From Climacteris rufus (taxonomy: Eukaryota > Chordata > Aves > Passeriformes > Climacteridae): a stretch of 64,000 bases of DNA. The notes beneath the pieces were generated by a model. It ran no database searches. It was not told where the DNA came from and saw only the letters and a program-made list of their open reading frames with translations. Shown in pieces: positions 53,301-61,246 of the stretch. A program made the position numbers and the translations under genes. Numbering within the stretch: position 1 is the stretch's first letter; every line of letters starts with the position of its first letter. Location of the stretch: NCBI GenBank assembly GCA_013398175.1, contig VZRZ01003130.1, positions 1 through 64,000 on the forward strand. The letters are read 5' to 3'.

Positions 53301-54522
53301 GTGTACAGGCCTTGCTCTGAGGCCTGACTGCTCAGGCCAGGGGCCTCAGACCAACAGTCTCAAGAGCAGCACTTCAGTGTGATGTATTCAGCTTCCCCCC
53401 TTCACCTTTTGTATTTTGTCTGAGTTATTCTTGGCTTAGTCTGAGATTCAGAACTGGAGCAAGTGGCTCAACACAGCCTAATATTAAGACAGAGTAATTT
53501 TTCACCGTTTTGTTTGTTTCAATTGCATTCAGGGAGAGCAAAGCACAGAGAAGTACCTTTTCCTCAGCTGTGTCTCAGAATGGTGGGGAAGGAAACCTGA
53601 GTGGATGAAATGCTGAGAACATGCACTTGCAACCTGAAGATATTTACAGTGACTTTTTCTTCTTCCAGGTCTATTAACTGCAACAGTAGCTTCTCGTATC
53701 CACCGGGCAGCCCAGCCTGCCCTGCTCTATTTGGTACCGTTCACTTTATTGCCGCTCCTCACCATGGCCTATCTAAAGGTAAGGGGGGGACAGCAGGGAG
53801 CTCTGGGCCAGCTGCCAGCAGGGTCGGTGTCCTTGCACTCTCAGGAGGATGTGTGTCCCTGGCAGCCCTGGCCCAGAACTGAGGGACCACTGCTGTCAGG
53901 TGAATCTTCGTTTCAGAGGACTGAGCAACTGGGAGATGAGTTCCTGAAATAGAAGCTCATTTATGCACATAAAGTACCAGTAATTATAGACTAAATAAAT
54001 TCTGAAGTATTAAATTCTGTTGTAATTAAATAAGTGAATTTTTCCTAGTCGAGTTGGTCATGAAATGCCACATGCAGAGAGTTTGAACAGTGACTGGGCA
54101 TGCATAGCCTTGTTTGCCTCTTTCCAGTCACCTGTTCTGAACAGAAATTTTAAAGCCTTTCCTGTTCTAGGGCTGTTGTTGAAGCACACACCTAGCACTC
54201 TGCAGAGCAGAACATAAGAAAGGGCAGGATTTTCCACCTGAATAATTATTTTCTGCCCATCAGAAACCCGTAAGACATTCTGACAGGGAAAGGATTTATT
54301 TTTACTGTCGTTATTGTAATTTGCAAAACAGGTGAAGAACAGATTTGCTCTAAGATGAGTTTGCAATTCTGTGTGTGTTTTAAAACGTTGAGTTCTGAGC
54401 AGAGTTCAGAATTTCTGAGGGCAGGGCCCTTGTGCTGTTTCCCTGCCTAGGGCGATCTACGTCGCATGTGGTCTGAGCCTTTCCACTCCAAGTCCAGCAG
54501 CTCCCGTTTCCTGGAAGTATGA
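32304..54522 (+). CDS. SPPL3: SPPL3, signal peptide peptidase-like 3 (exons 2-11; exon 1 outside window)
   Basis: Ten exons join into one open frame of 377 residues, matching residues 8-384 of the human protein as I recall it. SPPL3 is a multi-pass GxGD aspartyl protease of the Golgi. It sheds glycosyltransferases such as MGAT5 and B4GALT1 by cleaving their type II membrane anchors, and so tunes N-glycosylation. Both catalytic aspartates are present at the expected numbers: D200 in YD (exon 7) and D271 in GIGD (exon 9). The PAL motif is at about 341-343 (exon 10). The exons encode a series of hydrophobic membrane segments and a hydrophilic Ser/Asn-rich loop after the first one. All introns are GT-AG and exon phases agree at every junction. 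No frameshift or premature stop is seen. Residues 1-7 and most of codon 8 must come from an exon not found here. Confidence 0.97.
32382..37938 (+). other. SPPL3: SPPL3 intron 2
   Basis: A GT-AG intron of 5557 bases, AT-rich. A minus-strand open frame of 156 codons at 35266-35736 is judged to be chance. No RNA gene or repeat array is recognised. Confidence 0.9.
37939..38027 (+). CDS. SPPL3: SPPL3 exon 3 (residues 34-64), hydrophilic loop
   Basis: The acceptor is CCCTGCAG and the donor ACA|GTAAGG. The exon encodes [14 protein letters not shown] and then a Ser/Asn-rich stretch ending NGNSTNN, with Ser64 split across the junction. It is the loop between the first two membrane segments. Three N-glycosylation sequons can be read, at Asn49, Asn59 and Asn62. 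Compared with human as I recall it, the change is confined to the Ser/Asn tract (NSSAAG here, SNSSSG in human) with the length unchanged. Met38 is the first in-frame Met in the window. Confidence 0.96.
38028..40861 (+). other. SPPL3: SPPL3 intron 3
   Basis: A GT-AG intron of 2834 bases. Exon 3 would stay open for about 75 codons into the intron if the donor failed, but the donor is strong and this looks accidental. It contains the 22-bp palindrome at 38680-38701 and a small 15-bp direct duplication (ATATCTCTTCTAG twice) near 39871-39898. Confidence 0.9.
38680..38701. repeat. Perfect 22-bp palindrome in intron 3
   Basis: The half-site AACACACTGTG at 38680-38690 is followed directly by its exact reverse complement, with no spacer. 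A perfect 22-bp palindrome is expected only about 0.015 times by chance in 64 kb of random sequence. It could be a binding site for a symmetric dimer or an accident of the CA/TG-rich context. Confidence 0.9.
40862..40981 (+). CDS. SPPL3: SPPL3 exon 4 (residues 64-104)
   Basis: The acceptor is CTCCTGCAG and the donor GCAG|GTGACT. It encodes [20 protein letters not shown], a hydrophobic segment with four consecutive Phe residues, and VVFTICTA, ending one base into Val104. Its 120 bases fit 2 + 39 codons + 1. Confidence 0.97.
40982..44106 (+). other. SPPL3: SPPL3 intron 4
   Basis: A GT-AG intron of 3125 bases. It is mostly AT-rich but holds a GC-rich patch at about 42500-42900 that is open in several frames on the minus strand with biased Pro/Ser/Ala products. 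I see no exon or known repeat there. Confidence 0.9.
44107..44185 (+). CDS. SPPL3: SPPL3 exon 5 (residues 104-130)
   Basis: The acceptor is CTTTTTGTAG and the donor CAA|GTAAGG. It encodes [20 protein letters not shown] and CSPQN, a membrane segment followed by a polar turn, ending two bases into Lys130. The 79-base length is phase-consistent with both neighbours. Confidence 0.97.
44186..44920 (+). other. SPPL3: SPPL3 intron 5
   Basis: A GT-AG intron of 735 bases. Exon 6 lies inside a longer open frame that begins in this intron, but the acceptor GTTGTTCTAG at 44920 and protein conservation define the true edge. Nothing else is recognised. Confidence 0.9.
44921..45033 (+). CDS. SPPL3: SPPL3 exon 6 (residues 130-168)
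   Basis: It encodes [20 protein letters not shown] and then the hydrophobic run [17 protein letters not shown], ending one base into Ala168. The donor is GATG|GTGAGT. The 113 bases fit 1 + 37 codons + 1. Confidence 0.97.
45034..49998 (+). other. SPPL3: SPPL3 intron 6
   Basis: A GT-AG intron of 4965 bases. The notable content is a CpG-rich patch at about 46720-46985, listed separately. The rest is ordinary AT-rich intron. Confidence 0.9.
46720..46985. other. CpG-rich intronic patch
   Basis: This short stretch is far richer in G, C and CpG pairs than the surrounding intron. It contains GC boxes (GGGGCGG, GGGCGGG) and no clear TATA box. A plus-strand frame ending at a TGA (46943-46945) includes [17 protein letters not shown] followed by a Glu/Leu-rich run, which looks somewhat protein-like, but no convincing start or splice acceptor frames it. 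It may be a small intronic CpG island, a repeat fragment or a biased gene-conversion hotspot. Confidence 0.45.
49999..50105 (+). CDS. SPPL3: SPPL3 exon 7 (residues 168-203), first catalytic Asp
   Basis: The acceptor is CATTTTGTAG and the donor TTTTGG|GTAAGT. It encodes [20 protein letters not shown], then [15 protein letters not shown]. The Asp of YD is residue 200, the first of the two active-site aspartates of the GxGD protease family. It ends on a codon boundary (phase 0). Confidence 0.98.
50106..51086 (+). other. SPPL3: SPPL3 intron 7
   Basis: A GT-AG intron of 981 bases between the two catalytic regions. Nothing recognisable beyond AT-rich sequence. Confidence 0.9.
51087..51250 (+). CDS. 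SPPL3: SPPL3 exon 8 (residues 204-258)
   Basis: The acceptor is GCTCTGTAG and the donor CCAAG|GTAAAA. It encodes [20 protein letters not shown] and continues to [11 protein letters not shown], with Ser258 split. This is the end of one membrane segment and the hydrophilic loop between the two catalytic segments. It matches my recollection of the human protein closely. Confidence 0.98.
51251..52464 (+). other. SPPL3: SPPL3 intron 8
   Basis: A GT-AG intron of 1214 bases. No additional feature is supported. Confidence 0.9.
52465..52664 (+). CDS. SPPL3: SPPL3 exon 9 (residues 258-325), second catalytic Asp
   Basis: The acceptor is GCTCTTTAG and the donor GTAG|GTGAGT. It encodes [20 protein letters not shown], where the Asp of GIGD is residue 271, the second active-site aspartate. 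Next come a hydrophobic segment, a polar loop ([20 protein letters not shown]) and [11 protein letters not shown]. Its 200 bases fit 1 + 66 codons + 1. Confidence 0.98.
52665..53668 (+). other. SPPL3: SPPL3 intron 9
   Basis: A GT-AG intron of 1004 bases. No further feature is supported. Confidence 0.9.
53669..53778 (+). CDS. SPPL3: SPPL3 exon 10 (residues 325-361), PAL motif
   Basis: The acceptor is TTCTTCCAG and the donor AAAG|GTAAGG. It encodes [20 protein letters not shown], then [16 protein letters not shown]. The PAL motif at about 341-343 helps shape the active site in presenilin/SPP proteases. The exon ends on a codon boundary (phase 0), so it could join any phase-0 last exon. Confidence 0.98.
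53779..54450 (+). other. SPPL3: SPPL3 intron 10
   Basis: A GT-AG intron of 672 bases. Nothing else is recognised. Confidence 0.9.
54451..54522 (+). CDS. SPPL3: SPPL3 exon 11, coding end (residues 362-384 and stop)
   Basis: The acceptor is CCCTGCCTAG. It encodes [20 protein letters not shown] and LEV, followed by TGA at 54520-54522. This short Ser-rich, basic tail is the standard vertebrate SPPL3 C-terminus and is expected to face the cytosol. Confidence 0.98.
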   Translation, partial: GDLRRMWSEPFHSKSSSSRFLEV

Positions 54523-55157
54523 TGGAACGGACAGGAAGTGACCTGAACTTCTGCCTTGGTCCTTTTCACTTTAACTTGTGGCTTTGTCGTCTCCTAAAGC
54601 TGGACTGGCTGGTACTTGGAAAGGTACCAATGACGGGACACGTATGAAAGGACTTTGTGTGAAAGGAGGGAAAGAAACAAAAGCTGAAATCCTGGAGCTC
54701 CGCGTGACTCCGCATCTCCCTGCAGATGTGGACTTGGGGACCCTTTGTGCAACTGCAGCCACTTTGCTCTTCTCCTCACTGGGATGGATTAGTACCAGAC
54801 TATTACCTTTGTGAGGAGGAAGAGACAGACTCGAAACTAAAAACGGCTTGAAGTCGTTCAAGAACTTGTGAACACTAAAAGCAAAAACGGTTAAGCAAAC
54901 TGAGGCTTCTTCAAGAGAACCCCTCGTGGACATTGGGACCAGTTTCCTGCGGGACTTCGGTTTTGAAAAGAACTGAGACAGAAGGTCTTCTGTCACAATA
55001 TTGGGTTTTTTTGATTTATTAAATATTTCCTGTGGTGTGAGGTTACTTATTAAATCCACAGACATTGAGTGACTTCTTGCAGTATACATATAAATTTGTT
55101 GTAACAAGTTACATTTCCACCCAGATGTCATATTGCAGTGAAAAAGGGCACGATTTT

Positions 55158-55195
55158 TATACATATATATATACACACATATAGATATATATATG
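55158..55195. repeat. Alternating AT/AC simple sequence
   Basis: A run of imperfect TA and CA dinucleotides lies just before the proximal poly(A) signal. It is low-complexity sequence and probably variable in length. Confidence 0.8.
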
Positions 55196-55205
55196 AATAA
55201 ATAAA
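55196..55205 (+). terminator. SPPL3: Overlapping poly(A) signals AATAAATAAA (SPPL3 proximal)
   Basis: Two overlapping AATAAA hexamers at 55196-55201 and 55200-55205 lie about 675 bases after the SPPL3 stop. A GT-rich stretch (TGTGTATGG) follows within about 90 bases. This is a plausible proximal cleavage signal, although longer transcripts are possible. Confidence 0.6.
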
Positions 55206-55225
55206 AAGGAAAACCTGCTAAGATC

Positions 55226-58095
55226 ATGCTGTGTAGCAGACAGGGGCTTGCTGTAATTTTTAGCATGTAGCGCAGTTACTCTGGCTTTATGTGTATGGAT
55301 CTACAATGAGCTGCTGTTTTTTCCCCCCTCCTACAACTGAACCTGCAGTTTGAAACCAAGTGTAGTATTTGTACTGGTTGTACCATGGATTTTAGGGGAT
55401 ATTTGGTTTGATCAATGTAGCAAACTAGGGAAGAAAAAAGTTCAAACCCAGCCCTGTGTGTCTGAGGGGGGAGGAGGTGGGGGTGTCTTTTTTCTTTTTT
55501 TTTTCTCCTTTTTTTATTTTCTTTTTTTACAAACAGCTCCCTTGCAGGTTTTTAGTAGTTCCTTCTTGACCAGTGCATGTATTATAGCAGCAATTGTCTT
55601 TGTGCTTTCTGATCATAGTAATGTATCACTTGTAAATACATTTTTTCTATTTTCTATTTTTTTGTATTTTTTGCATTTTGTTTCATTAGTGTGCTGTATT
55701 TTTCCACGCCCCTGCCCCTCAAAGAAAAAAAAAAAGGAAAAAAGAAAAACTGTCCTTTACTGTTGTGACTGGTTGGAGTTTGTGTGTTGACTGCTTTGTA
55801 CCTGTAGCCTGTTAAAATGTGGATTTTATTTTTTTTTTTATGTAGCAGTTCCAGTTGCTATTATATTGAAAGGCATCCCTGAGGTAACTAAACCTTTTTC
55901 CTTTCAAGCACTGTGCCAAGCTGGGTCTGGGGAGCTCTCCTGAAAGCTCACAGCTCTTGTTAGCTGATGGATGCTGGGAACTGTTAGTGGGCTGGGAGAA
56001 AAAGCAGTGCTGAAGAGTGTGACTGAGCAGTGACTTTGAGTCTGGTTCATTGCAGCAGGTAAGGGGGGTTGGTGAAACTCCTGCAGCTCTCAGTGCTGTC
56101 AGGTGCTACAAGAGCAGCATGTTTGTGCAGCCACATGTGTGCACTGTCCTTAATTACTGTCATTAATTAACCCTTCCTCTGTTCTCAGGCAGGTCTGGCA
56201 CTGGTGGCAGAGGGGCTGATGGGGCTGACACATCTGAGCTGGCTGGGACACACCTCTGAGACAGCTGGGACATCCCAGGAACAACAGTAAGAAACAGCTC
56301 AGCCCTTTGGGGGGGAGCCTGAGATTTAGCAAATATGGATGGGTGTGGCAGGGGGGACACTGTGACTTTCTGTCTCACACACACACACAGAGTTTGTATC
56401 TTTCCCTCAGTTGAAAGCACTCCCTCTACCATGTGCCTGCAGTGCTCACCCTCAGGTAACTGTCACTTTTTAATGAATTAATAGTCCAGTCCTCCACTGA
56501 GAATCTACTTTTTCTGTTCATGCCAGGTGTTAGGTCCCACACTTGCTTGGGACAGCAGAAAGGCATCAGTTTTGAGCTATACCTCAAACCTGAGGTGAGT
56601 AAAATATTGAGGAGAGTATTCAAAGAAAAAAACCAGACTTTTTGGTGGCTTTTGTTTTGCTGAGAGGTTCCAAACAGTGGAATAACAACTTCAGATCCAG
56701 TTTGCTGCTGCTTTATCTGCACAGCCCTTGCACCTACCTGGCAGCTGTGAACAGCTCAGGTGCCATCAGCTTCACAGCAGTTCCCTCCTTTGGAATGAAA
56801 ATAAAAGGTATTTCTCTGTTTTGCAGTGGCATTTCTAGACTCCTCCAGGAAAGCATCCCTATGAACGATTTCTACACTTAGAAGCATTCTGGAAAAAGTT
56901 CTAGACGTGCTAACTGATAAATGCTTAATGAGAATTAATTTAGCTCTCCAGAAAACCCCTGGCCTTCCTTGTTAAGCTGCAGTGCCTCCCTGCATGCTGT
57001 GGCCTTCTCTTGCAGCAGCAGTGAGCAGTTACTGAGCCCTGTCTGCCCCACAGGTTGTGCTGCTGCCTGGCCCCAGCCCTGCCCAGGTGAGCACACACTG
57101 CACAGGACAGGGTTTGCTGCCTCTCAGCCAGCAGAAGGATTTTGGTGCTTTGCAGAGCTTCACTGCAGCATCTGTCCTAAGGAAAAGCTCTCTCCAGGGG
57201 TTTAAGTTAAAGCTGCACAGCTTTGTCCCACAGCTCTCTCACCTCAAACCACCTCGTGCATTCAGGGGCATTAGAAATGGATCCTACCTGGCTGTTCAGC
57301 TGGGGGCCCTCCCTGCAGAGCTGGACCTTTGGTCCTTGTCTCTCCACTGTGACCACACACCTCCTCTGCTTGAGGATCAAGCTGCACAGGCTGCTTTGGG
57401 TCCTCTGGATTTTGGGGGACTGCATTAGGGCCTGGGTTCCTGTCCCTCTTAGGTCTTGTACAGTTGCTGATGCCTTCTTTGTTGAGCTCCTTCACAAACT
57501 ACTTGACACAAAGTGTTGCAGTGAGATCACCAAACCACCTGCCCTTTTTTCTGGAAAGATGTCAGAAATAACTGTTTTAATAACTGACTGACATAAGCCT
57601 TCTTGCAGGAGGTAAAAGGCTGGCAAAAAAATTGATGGACTACAGTGTGCTTACAGCACAGTTCTCAGGGCATGGACCAGAGCTGCAGTGTACAAATCTG
57701 GTGGTGACAGCTCTGGTGTTGGTTTTCTGCTGCATCTTTGGGAACAGGCAGCTTAGAAAGGGTACTGTTTGTACCTGAAATTTCCCAAACGTCACACTTA
57801 ACCTTACAAACATCATGAGTTCCAAAATCTGAATTTGAAATTAATTTTTTTAGGTAAAAAGTAGTAAACTTTAACTGTCATTAAAGTTACAGCACTGTCA
57901 CATTTTCTTATCACTATTCCATGTCTTGTTTCTGTTAATCTTACAGGCACTTTGTGTTTTTATTTCAGAATGTCTTTCAGCATAACATGAATGTGTGGCT
58001 GTTACCAGGTCTGTGTTGATAACGAGGGCTCTCAACTTAGGCAAAACAAAGATTTCTTTTGAAATCAGAATAAATTTGCCCTTTTTTTCTTACAG
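55226..58095 (+). other. Possible distal SPPL3 3' UTR, then downstream sequence
   Basis: The first part looks like vertebrate 3' UTR: long T-rich tracts (about 55487-55528 and 55829-55840), a Pumilio-type TGTAAATA at 55631-55638 and an A-rich run near 55725-55750. Further AATAAA hexamers occur at 56800-56805 and 58069-58074. A (CA)7 run lies at 56376-56389. Several short open frames between 56960 and 57590 are Leu/Ser/Cys-rich and not supported as genes. Confidence 0.4.
56800..56805 (+). terminator. SPPL3: Candidate distal poly(A) signal
   Basis: AATAAA followed by a T/G-rich stretch (TATTTCTCTGTTTTG) about 2.3 kb after the SPPL3 stop. It could end a longer SPPL3 mRNA. It was judged on the hexamer and context only. 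Confidence 0.35.
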
Positions 58096-58191
58096 CTGAC
58101 ACTGTCAGAAGAGACTGGTGGAAGAGACTTTTTGGATGTGACAGCAACACCGCAGCAGTTCCAGCCAAGTCCTGTAAAACTACCTGCTTAA
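58096..58191 (+). other. Candidate alternative last exon of SPPL3 (31 codons and TAA)
   Basis: A strong pyrimidine tract and acceptor (CCTTTTTTTCTTACAG) end at 58095. The sequence that follows is open in phase 0, the phase in which SPPL3 exon 10 ends. It encodes LTLSEETGGRDFLDV and then a Gln/Pro/Ser stretch ending VKLPA, with TAA at 58189-58191. Joining exon 10 to it would replace the usual 23-residue tail with an acidic 31-residue one. Thirty-one open codons alone are not significant (roughly one chance in five), so the case rests on acceptor quality, phase match and protein-like composition. I do not recall this tail from other species. Confidence 0.3.
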
Positions 58192-60360
58192 ACATGGAAA
58201 GCTGAAATGGTACTTCTGGGGGTTTTTTTAAATTGTGTGGAATGGAGAAATGAGCCCTGTCCTGCTGTGCTCTGAGCTAGATGTGCTTCCAGGCTCCAGG
58301 CAGCTGCTCCTTCTTGGTGAGAAACGGGACATGTCTGTGCTCCCCAGGAAGAGTTAAGTATTTCTCACCTGTGTGTATTTAATTGTGACAGCCCAGAACA
58401 GCTCATCTCTTCCTTTAGTCTGTTGGGTACTCACAGGAAGAGTCTGAGCTGTCTATGTGATACAAAAGATAGCAGTTCGAAGGTGGGGCAGGAAGTAACT
58501 CCTAGTTATTGTAGCTGTGTTTTCTAAGAAAGGATTCTAGTTCGGGCTCCACCTGCTTCGTGCCTCATAACCAGCTTCATGTACTCTGAGTGTTGTGGGG
58601 CAAAGCCCACAAAGTCCTTGAAAAGTGTGGCTTTTGTCCTTCAAAAGTTAGTTATCTCCTTCCCCACTTATTTCTAATTTATGTATAACCTGATTTTCCC
58701 ATCTCAGTGCCCCAACTTTGCAATGTCGACCGAGTTTGTAAGTTGACAGGAAGTTGTGGTTTGCCTGTGAGCAGACCCTTTTCTCCAAGGAGAGTCTGGC
58801 CCTGCCCACACCTGGGTCTGTGCAGTCTGAGGGTGGCTTGGTAAGAGCTCCTGATTCAATGCTGCAAAACTCGTTTGTGTTTTGCCCTTTCAGCAGTTCC
58901 TTGCAACAGCCCTGAGGAGCAGACATACACACACCACACAAGGTTCTCTCAGCCAGCAGCACTCAAGAGTAAGCTCTGGCTCTGAGAACAGCTCTGGGAG
59001 CTCTGGGCCTTTGTGCATACCTGTGCTGTTTTACCCCACACACTGCTGTGACAGAGGAGTGGCACAGGTCACTGAGCTCCAGCTGAACCTGTGGCAGCAG
59101 GGAAAAACTTTTGGAAAGCTTTTGTTTGAGAGCTTTGCACCTTTTTTTTTTTTTTTCATACATCGAGGTTGCAGGTTCTCCAGGTGTTGTCTGGCAGCTG
59201 AGGAGGTCACAGCCATCCTGATGGGGGTAGAGGGACGGTTTCACTCTGCTCTGGAGAGAAGCTGCAGCCAATTAGTGCTGGTAATGAGGGAGGCTGAGTG
59301 TGAAGAGGAGCTGACAGCACAGGGATCTAAGAGAAGCAGCTGGATGAGAGGGGAAATGGGCTGGCAGAAGGGTGAATGGCTGTGCTGGGGATTCAGCTGG
59401 AGCACAGAGCACGAGGTCAGTGCAGGTGAGTGCTCAAGTGCCTGCTGGAATGCCTCTGCACTCCTGCAGGCCTCACGTCCCTGCAGCTCCTGGTCTACCT
59501 GAGTGGCTGCAAGGAGAAGTAAGTGTAAAATAACATCACACTTCCCACACAATCACAGAAGTTGAGCCTTCAGCAATCAAAGTGGTGACAGGGGCTGAAA
59601 TCGAGCTAGGAAAGTGTCTCTGTTCTGTCATCCAGAGAAGCCCTCCATAATTTACAACACATTCACAATCACTGGAATGGTTTTTTAGTAGAAATGCTCC
59701 TGTTGAATGCACTGCCTGGCAATTTCTGTCAATCCTTATGTTTGGGAGAGCAGCAAGGAGAAACCCAGCACTTGAGGACCTTGCCCCAACAGGCAGTTGC
59801 CCTCCAGCACCCTGCACAGTGATGAGTGACATCACTGAGAATTGCTCTCACTGGTGAATGCAGGCACTGCTCGTTTCTGCTCCTGTGTCTTGTGACTGGA
59901 AGAAAATCGTCTAAATTAATTCACATCTGCATTAAAAAAAATAAAGGTGGGGGGGGTGATCCTTTAAAAATCAGGTTTTATTTGTCTTCTCTGCTCTCTC
60001 GTGTAACAAAGTCCTGCTCTTCTTCTCTGCACACAAGTCTAAATAAATGGCACCACAGGAAAATAACCATTTACCTCTAGTGTACTTGTTTGGACAAGGA
60101 GGCAGACTGGACCATAGAGGCTGTAGTCTTAATCCTCTCCCTCTTTTCCTGAGTTTAGAACTTTTCCTTTGGCTGTTGACTCTAATGTCTTACCAACAAT
60201 CACTGATTGAGGATGTGCTACTGCTAAAGCTTCCTGCTGAGGTTTGTGTGCCATCTCTTCATTTCCTCCTTGCTGCCCAAAACATGTAGAGATTAAATGC
60301 TGGTACTGCCGTTTCATGCACTTCCTGTCCTGTTGCTACTGTAGAAGCAGATGGGGGAGC
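58192..60360. other. Intergenic region between the convergent genes
   Basis: No exon is supported here. It holds a T15 tract at 59142-59156, an A-rich run with AATAAA at 59940-59945, a G-run at 59948-59956, and minus-strand AATAAA (read as TTTATT) at 59977-59982. A plus-strand frame of 206 codons at 58882-59502 runs through the T15 tract, giving poly-Phe, and is judged spurious. Confidence 0.6.
59142..59156. repeat. T15 homopolymer tract
   Basis: Fifteen consecutive T on the plus strand (A15 on the minus strand). It could be the relic tail of a minus-strand retroposed sequence or simply a slippage tract. No target-site duplication was found by eye. Confidence 0.85.
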
Positions 60361-61093
60361 AGAGGGGGTTTTGGTGGTTTATTTGGTTTTTTTTTACAAA
60401 ATCAGTCTCAGGCACTGCAGCTTTGCTGTCCTTTGCTTCTGTCCCTACATCTCAGAGCAGATGAGTGAGCAGGTGCTGGGCTCTGCTGGCCCAGATCAAG
60501 GGATTCTTTCTGATCTGTGTTTTCACATCTACCCAGACAGCAACCACAGGCTGTGCTCAGAGCCCTCTGTGCATAGATCGTCCCTGCGTGTCCTCCTGTC
60601 TGGCTCCTCTCCTGCTGGAAGTGAGAAGTGCCCAGCCTGTGTCCTGCCAGGAGATCACACACAGCTGCATCCCACACCTGAACTCCACTGCTGTCTGCTC
60701 TGCAGCTGCACAGGACCAGCAGCCTCGAGTGGGGCACAGGGGCCGTGGCTTTCAGCACCTCTGACATTGGTTATCCACTGCCCTGTGAGGGACAACTGCT
60801 GTCATTCTGCCACCACCAAACCATTCCAGTGCTCCAGTTTAGGAACCCAGGCTGCCCTATGAGCACAGGTTGCCTCCTCCCCCCTGCACTCACAGCCATC
60901 ACTTCCAAACCTAAATCCGGCCTCCGTGCGCCATACTTTGTCCAAAGAAGAATCAGCACATTGTAACTAGAGGGTCAGGTATTGATTGGTGAGGAAAACT
61001 CCATCATTAGCCTCATTCAGGAGGGTCAAATGGCATCACCATTTTGCACCGTTCTGAGGCCCTTGGGGCAGTGTGCTGCTCTGCCTGGCTGCC
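60361..61093 (-). other. ACADS: Probable ACADS 3' UTR
   Basis: This is the minus-strand sequence downstream of the ACADS stop, ending near a minus-strand AATAAA (TTTATT at 60378-60383). The length of about 730 bases is plausible for a 3' UTR, but the end is inferred from the hexamer alone. A second candidate signal lies at 59977-59982. Plus-strand open frames here are chance. Confidence 0.45.
60378..60383 (-). terminator. ACADS: Candidate ACADS poly(A) signal
   Basis: AATAAA on the minus strand, about 710 bases after the ACADS stop. The sequence just past it on that strand is C/A-rich rather than GT-rich, which weakens the call. Confidence 0.35.
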
Positions 61094-61246
61094 TCAGCCT
61101 CGGTAGGCCCTCAGCAGCTGCCCTGCGATCACCAGCCTCTGGATCTCACTGGTGCCCTCGTAGATCTCGGTGATGCGAGCGTCGCGGTAGTGCCGTTCCG
61201 CTGGCATCTCTGTCACGTAGCCCATCCCACCCAGGATCTGGATCGC
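61094..61246 (-). CDS. ACADS: ACADS last exon (about residues 363-412), catalytic Glu
   Basis: On the minus strand the acceptor is TTGTTTCAG. It encodes AIQILGGMGYVTEMPAERHY, RDARITEIYEGTSEIQ and RLVIAGQLLRAYRG, ending in TGA (61096-61094). It carries the family signature 2 region and the active-site Glu. The end differs slightly from human (QLLRAYRG here, HLLRSYRS in human as recalled). Confidence 0.98.
   Translation of the reverse strand, partial: AIQILGGMGYVTEMPAERHYRDARITEIYEGTSEIQRLVIAGQLLRAYRG

Larger units (their letters stand above)
54523..55225 (+). other. SPPL3: SPPL3 3' UTR, proximal part
   Basis: This non-coding sequence follows the stop and runs to the first strong poly(A) signal at 55196. 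It contains an AT/AC alternating run at about 55158-55195. The minus strand is open for 231 codons (55266-54571), judged non-coding. The exact 3' end is inferred. Confidence 0.75.

Noticed and set aside
58882..59502. Plus-strand ORF of 206 codons between the genes
   Set aside because: It runs through a T15 tract giving poly-Phe, has biased Ser/Cys/Trp composition and shows no domain.
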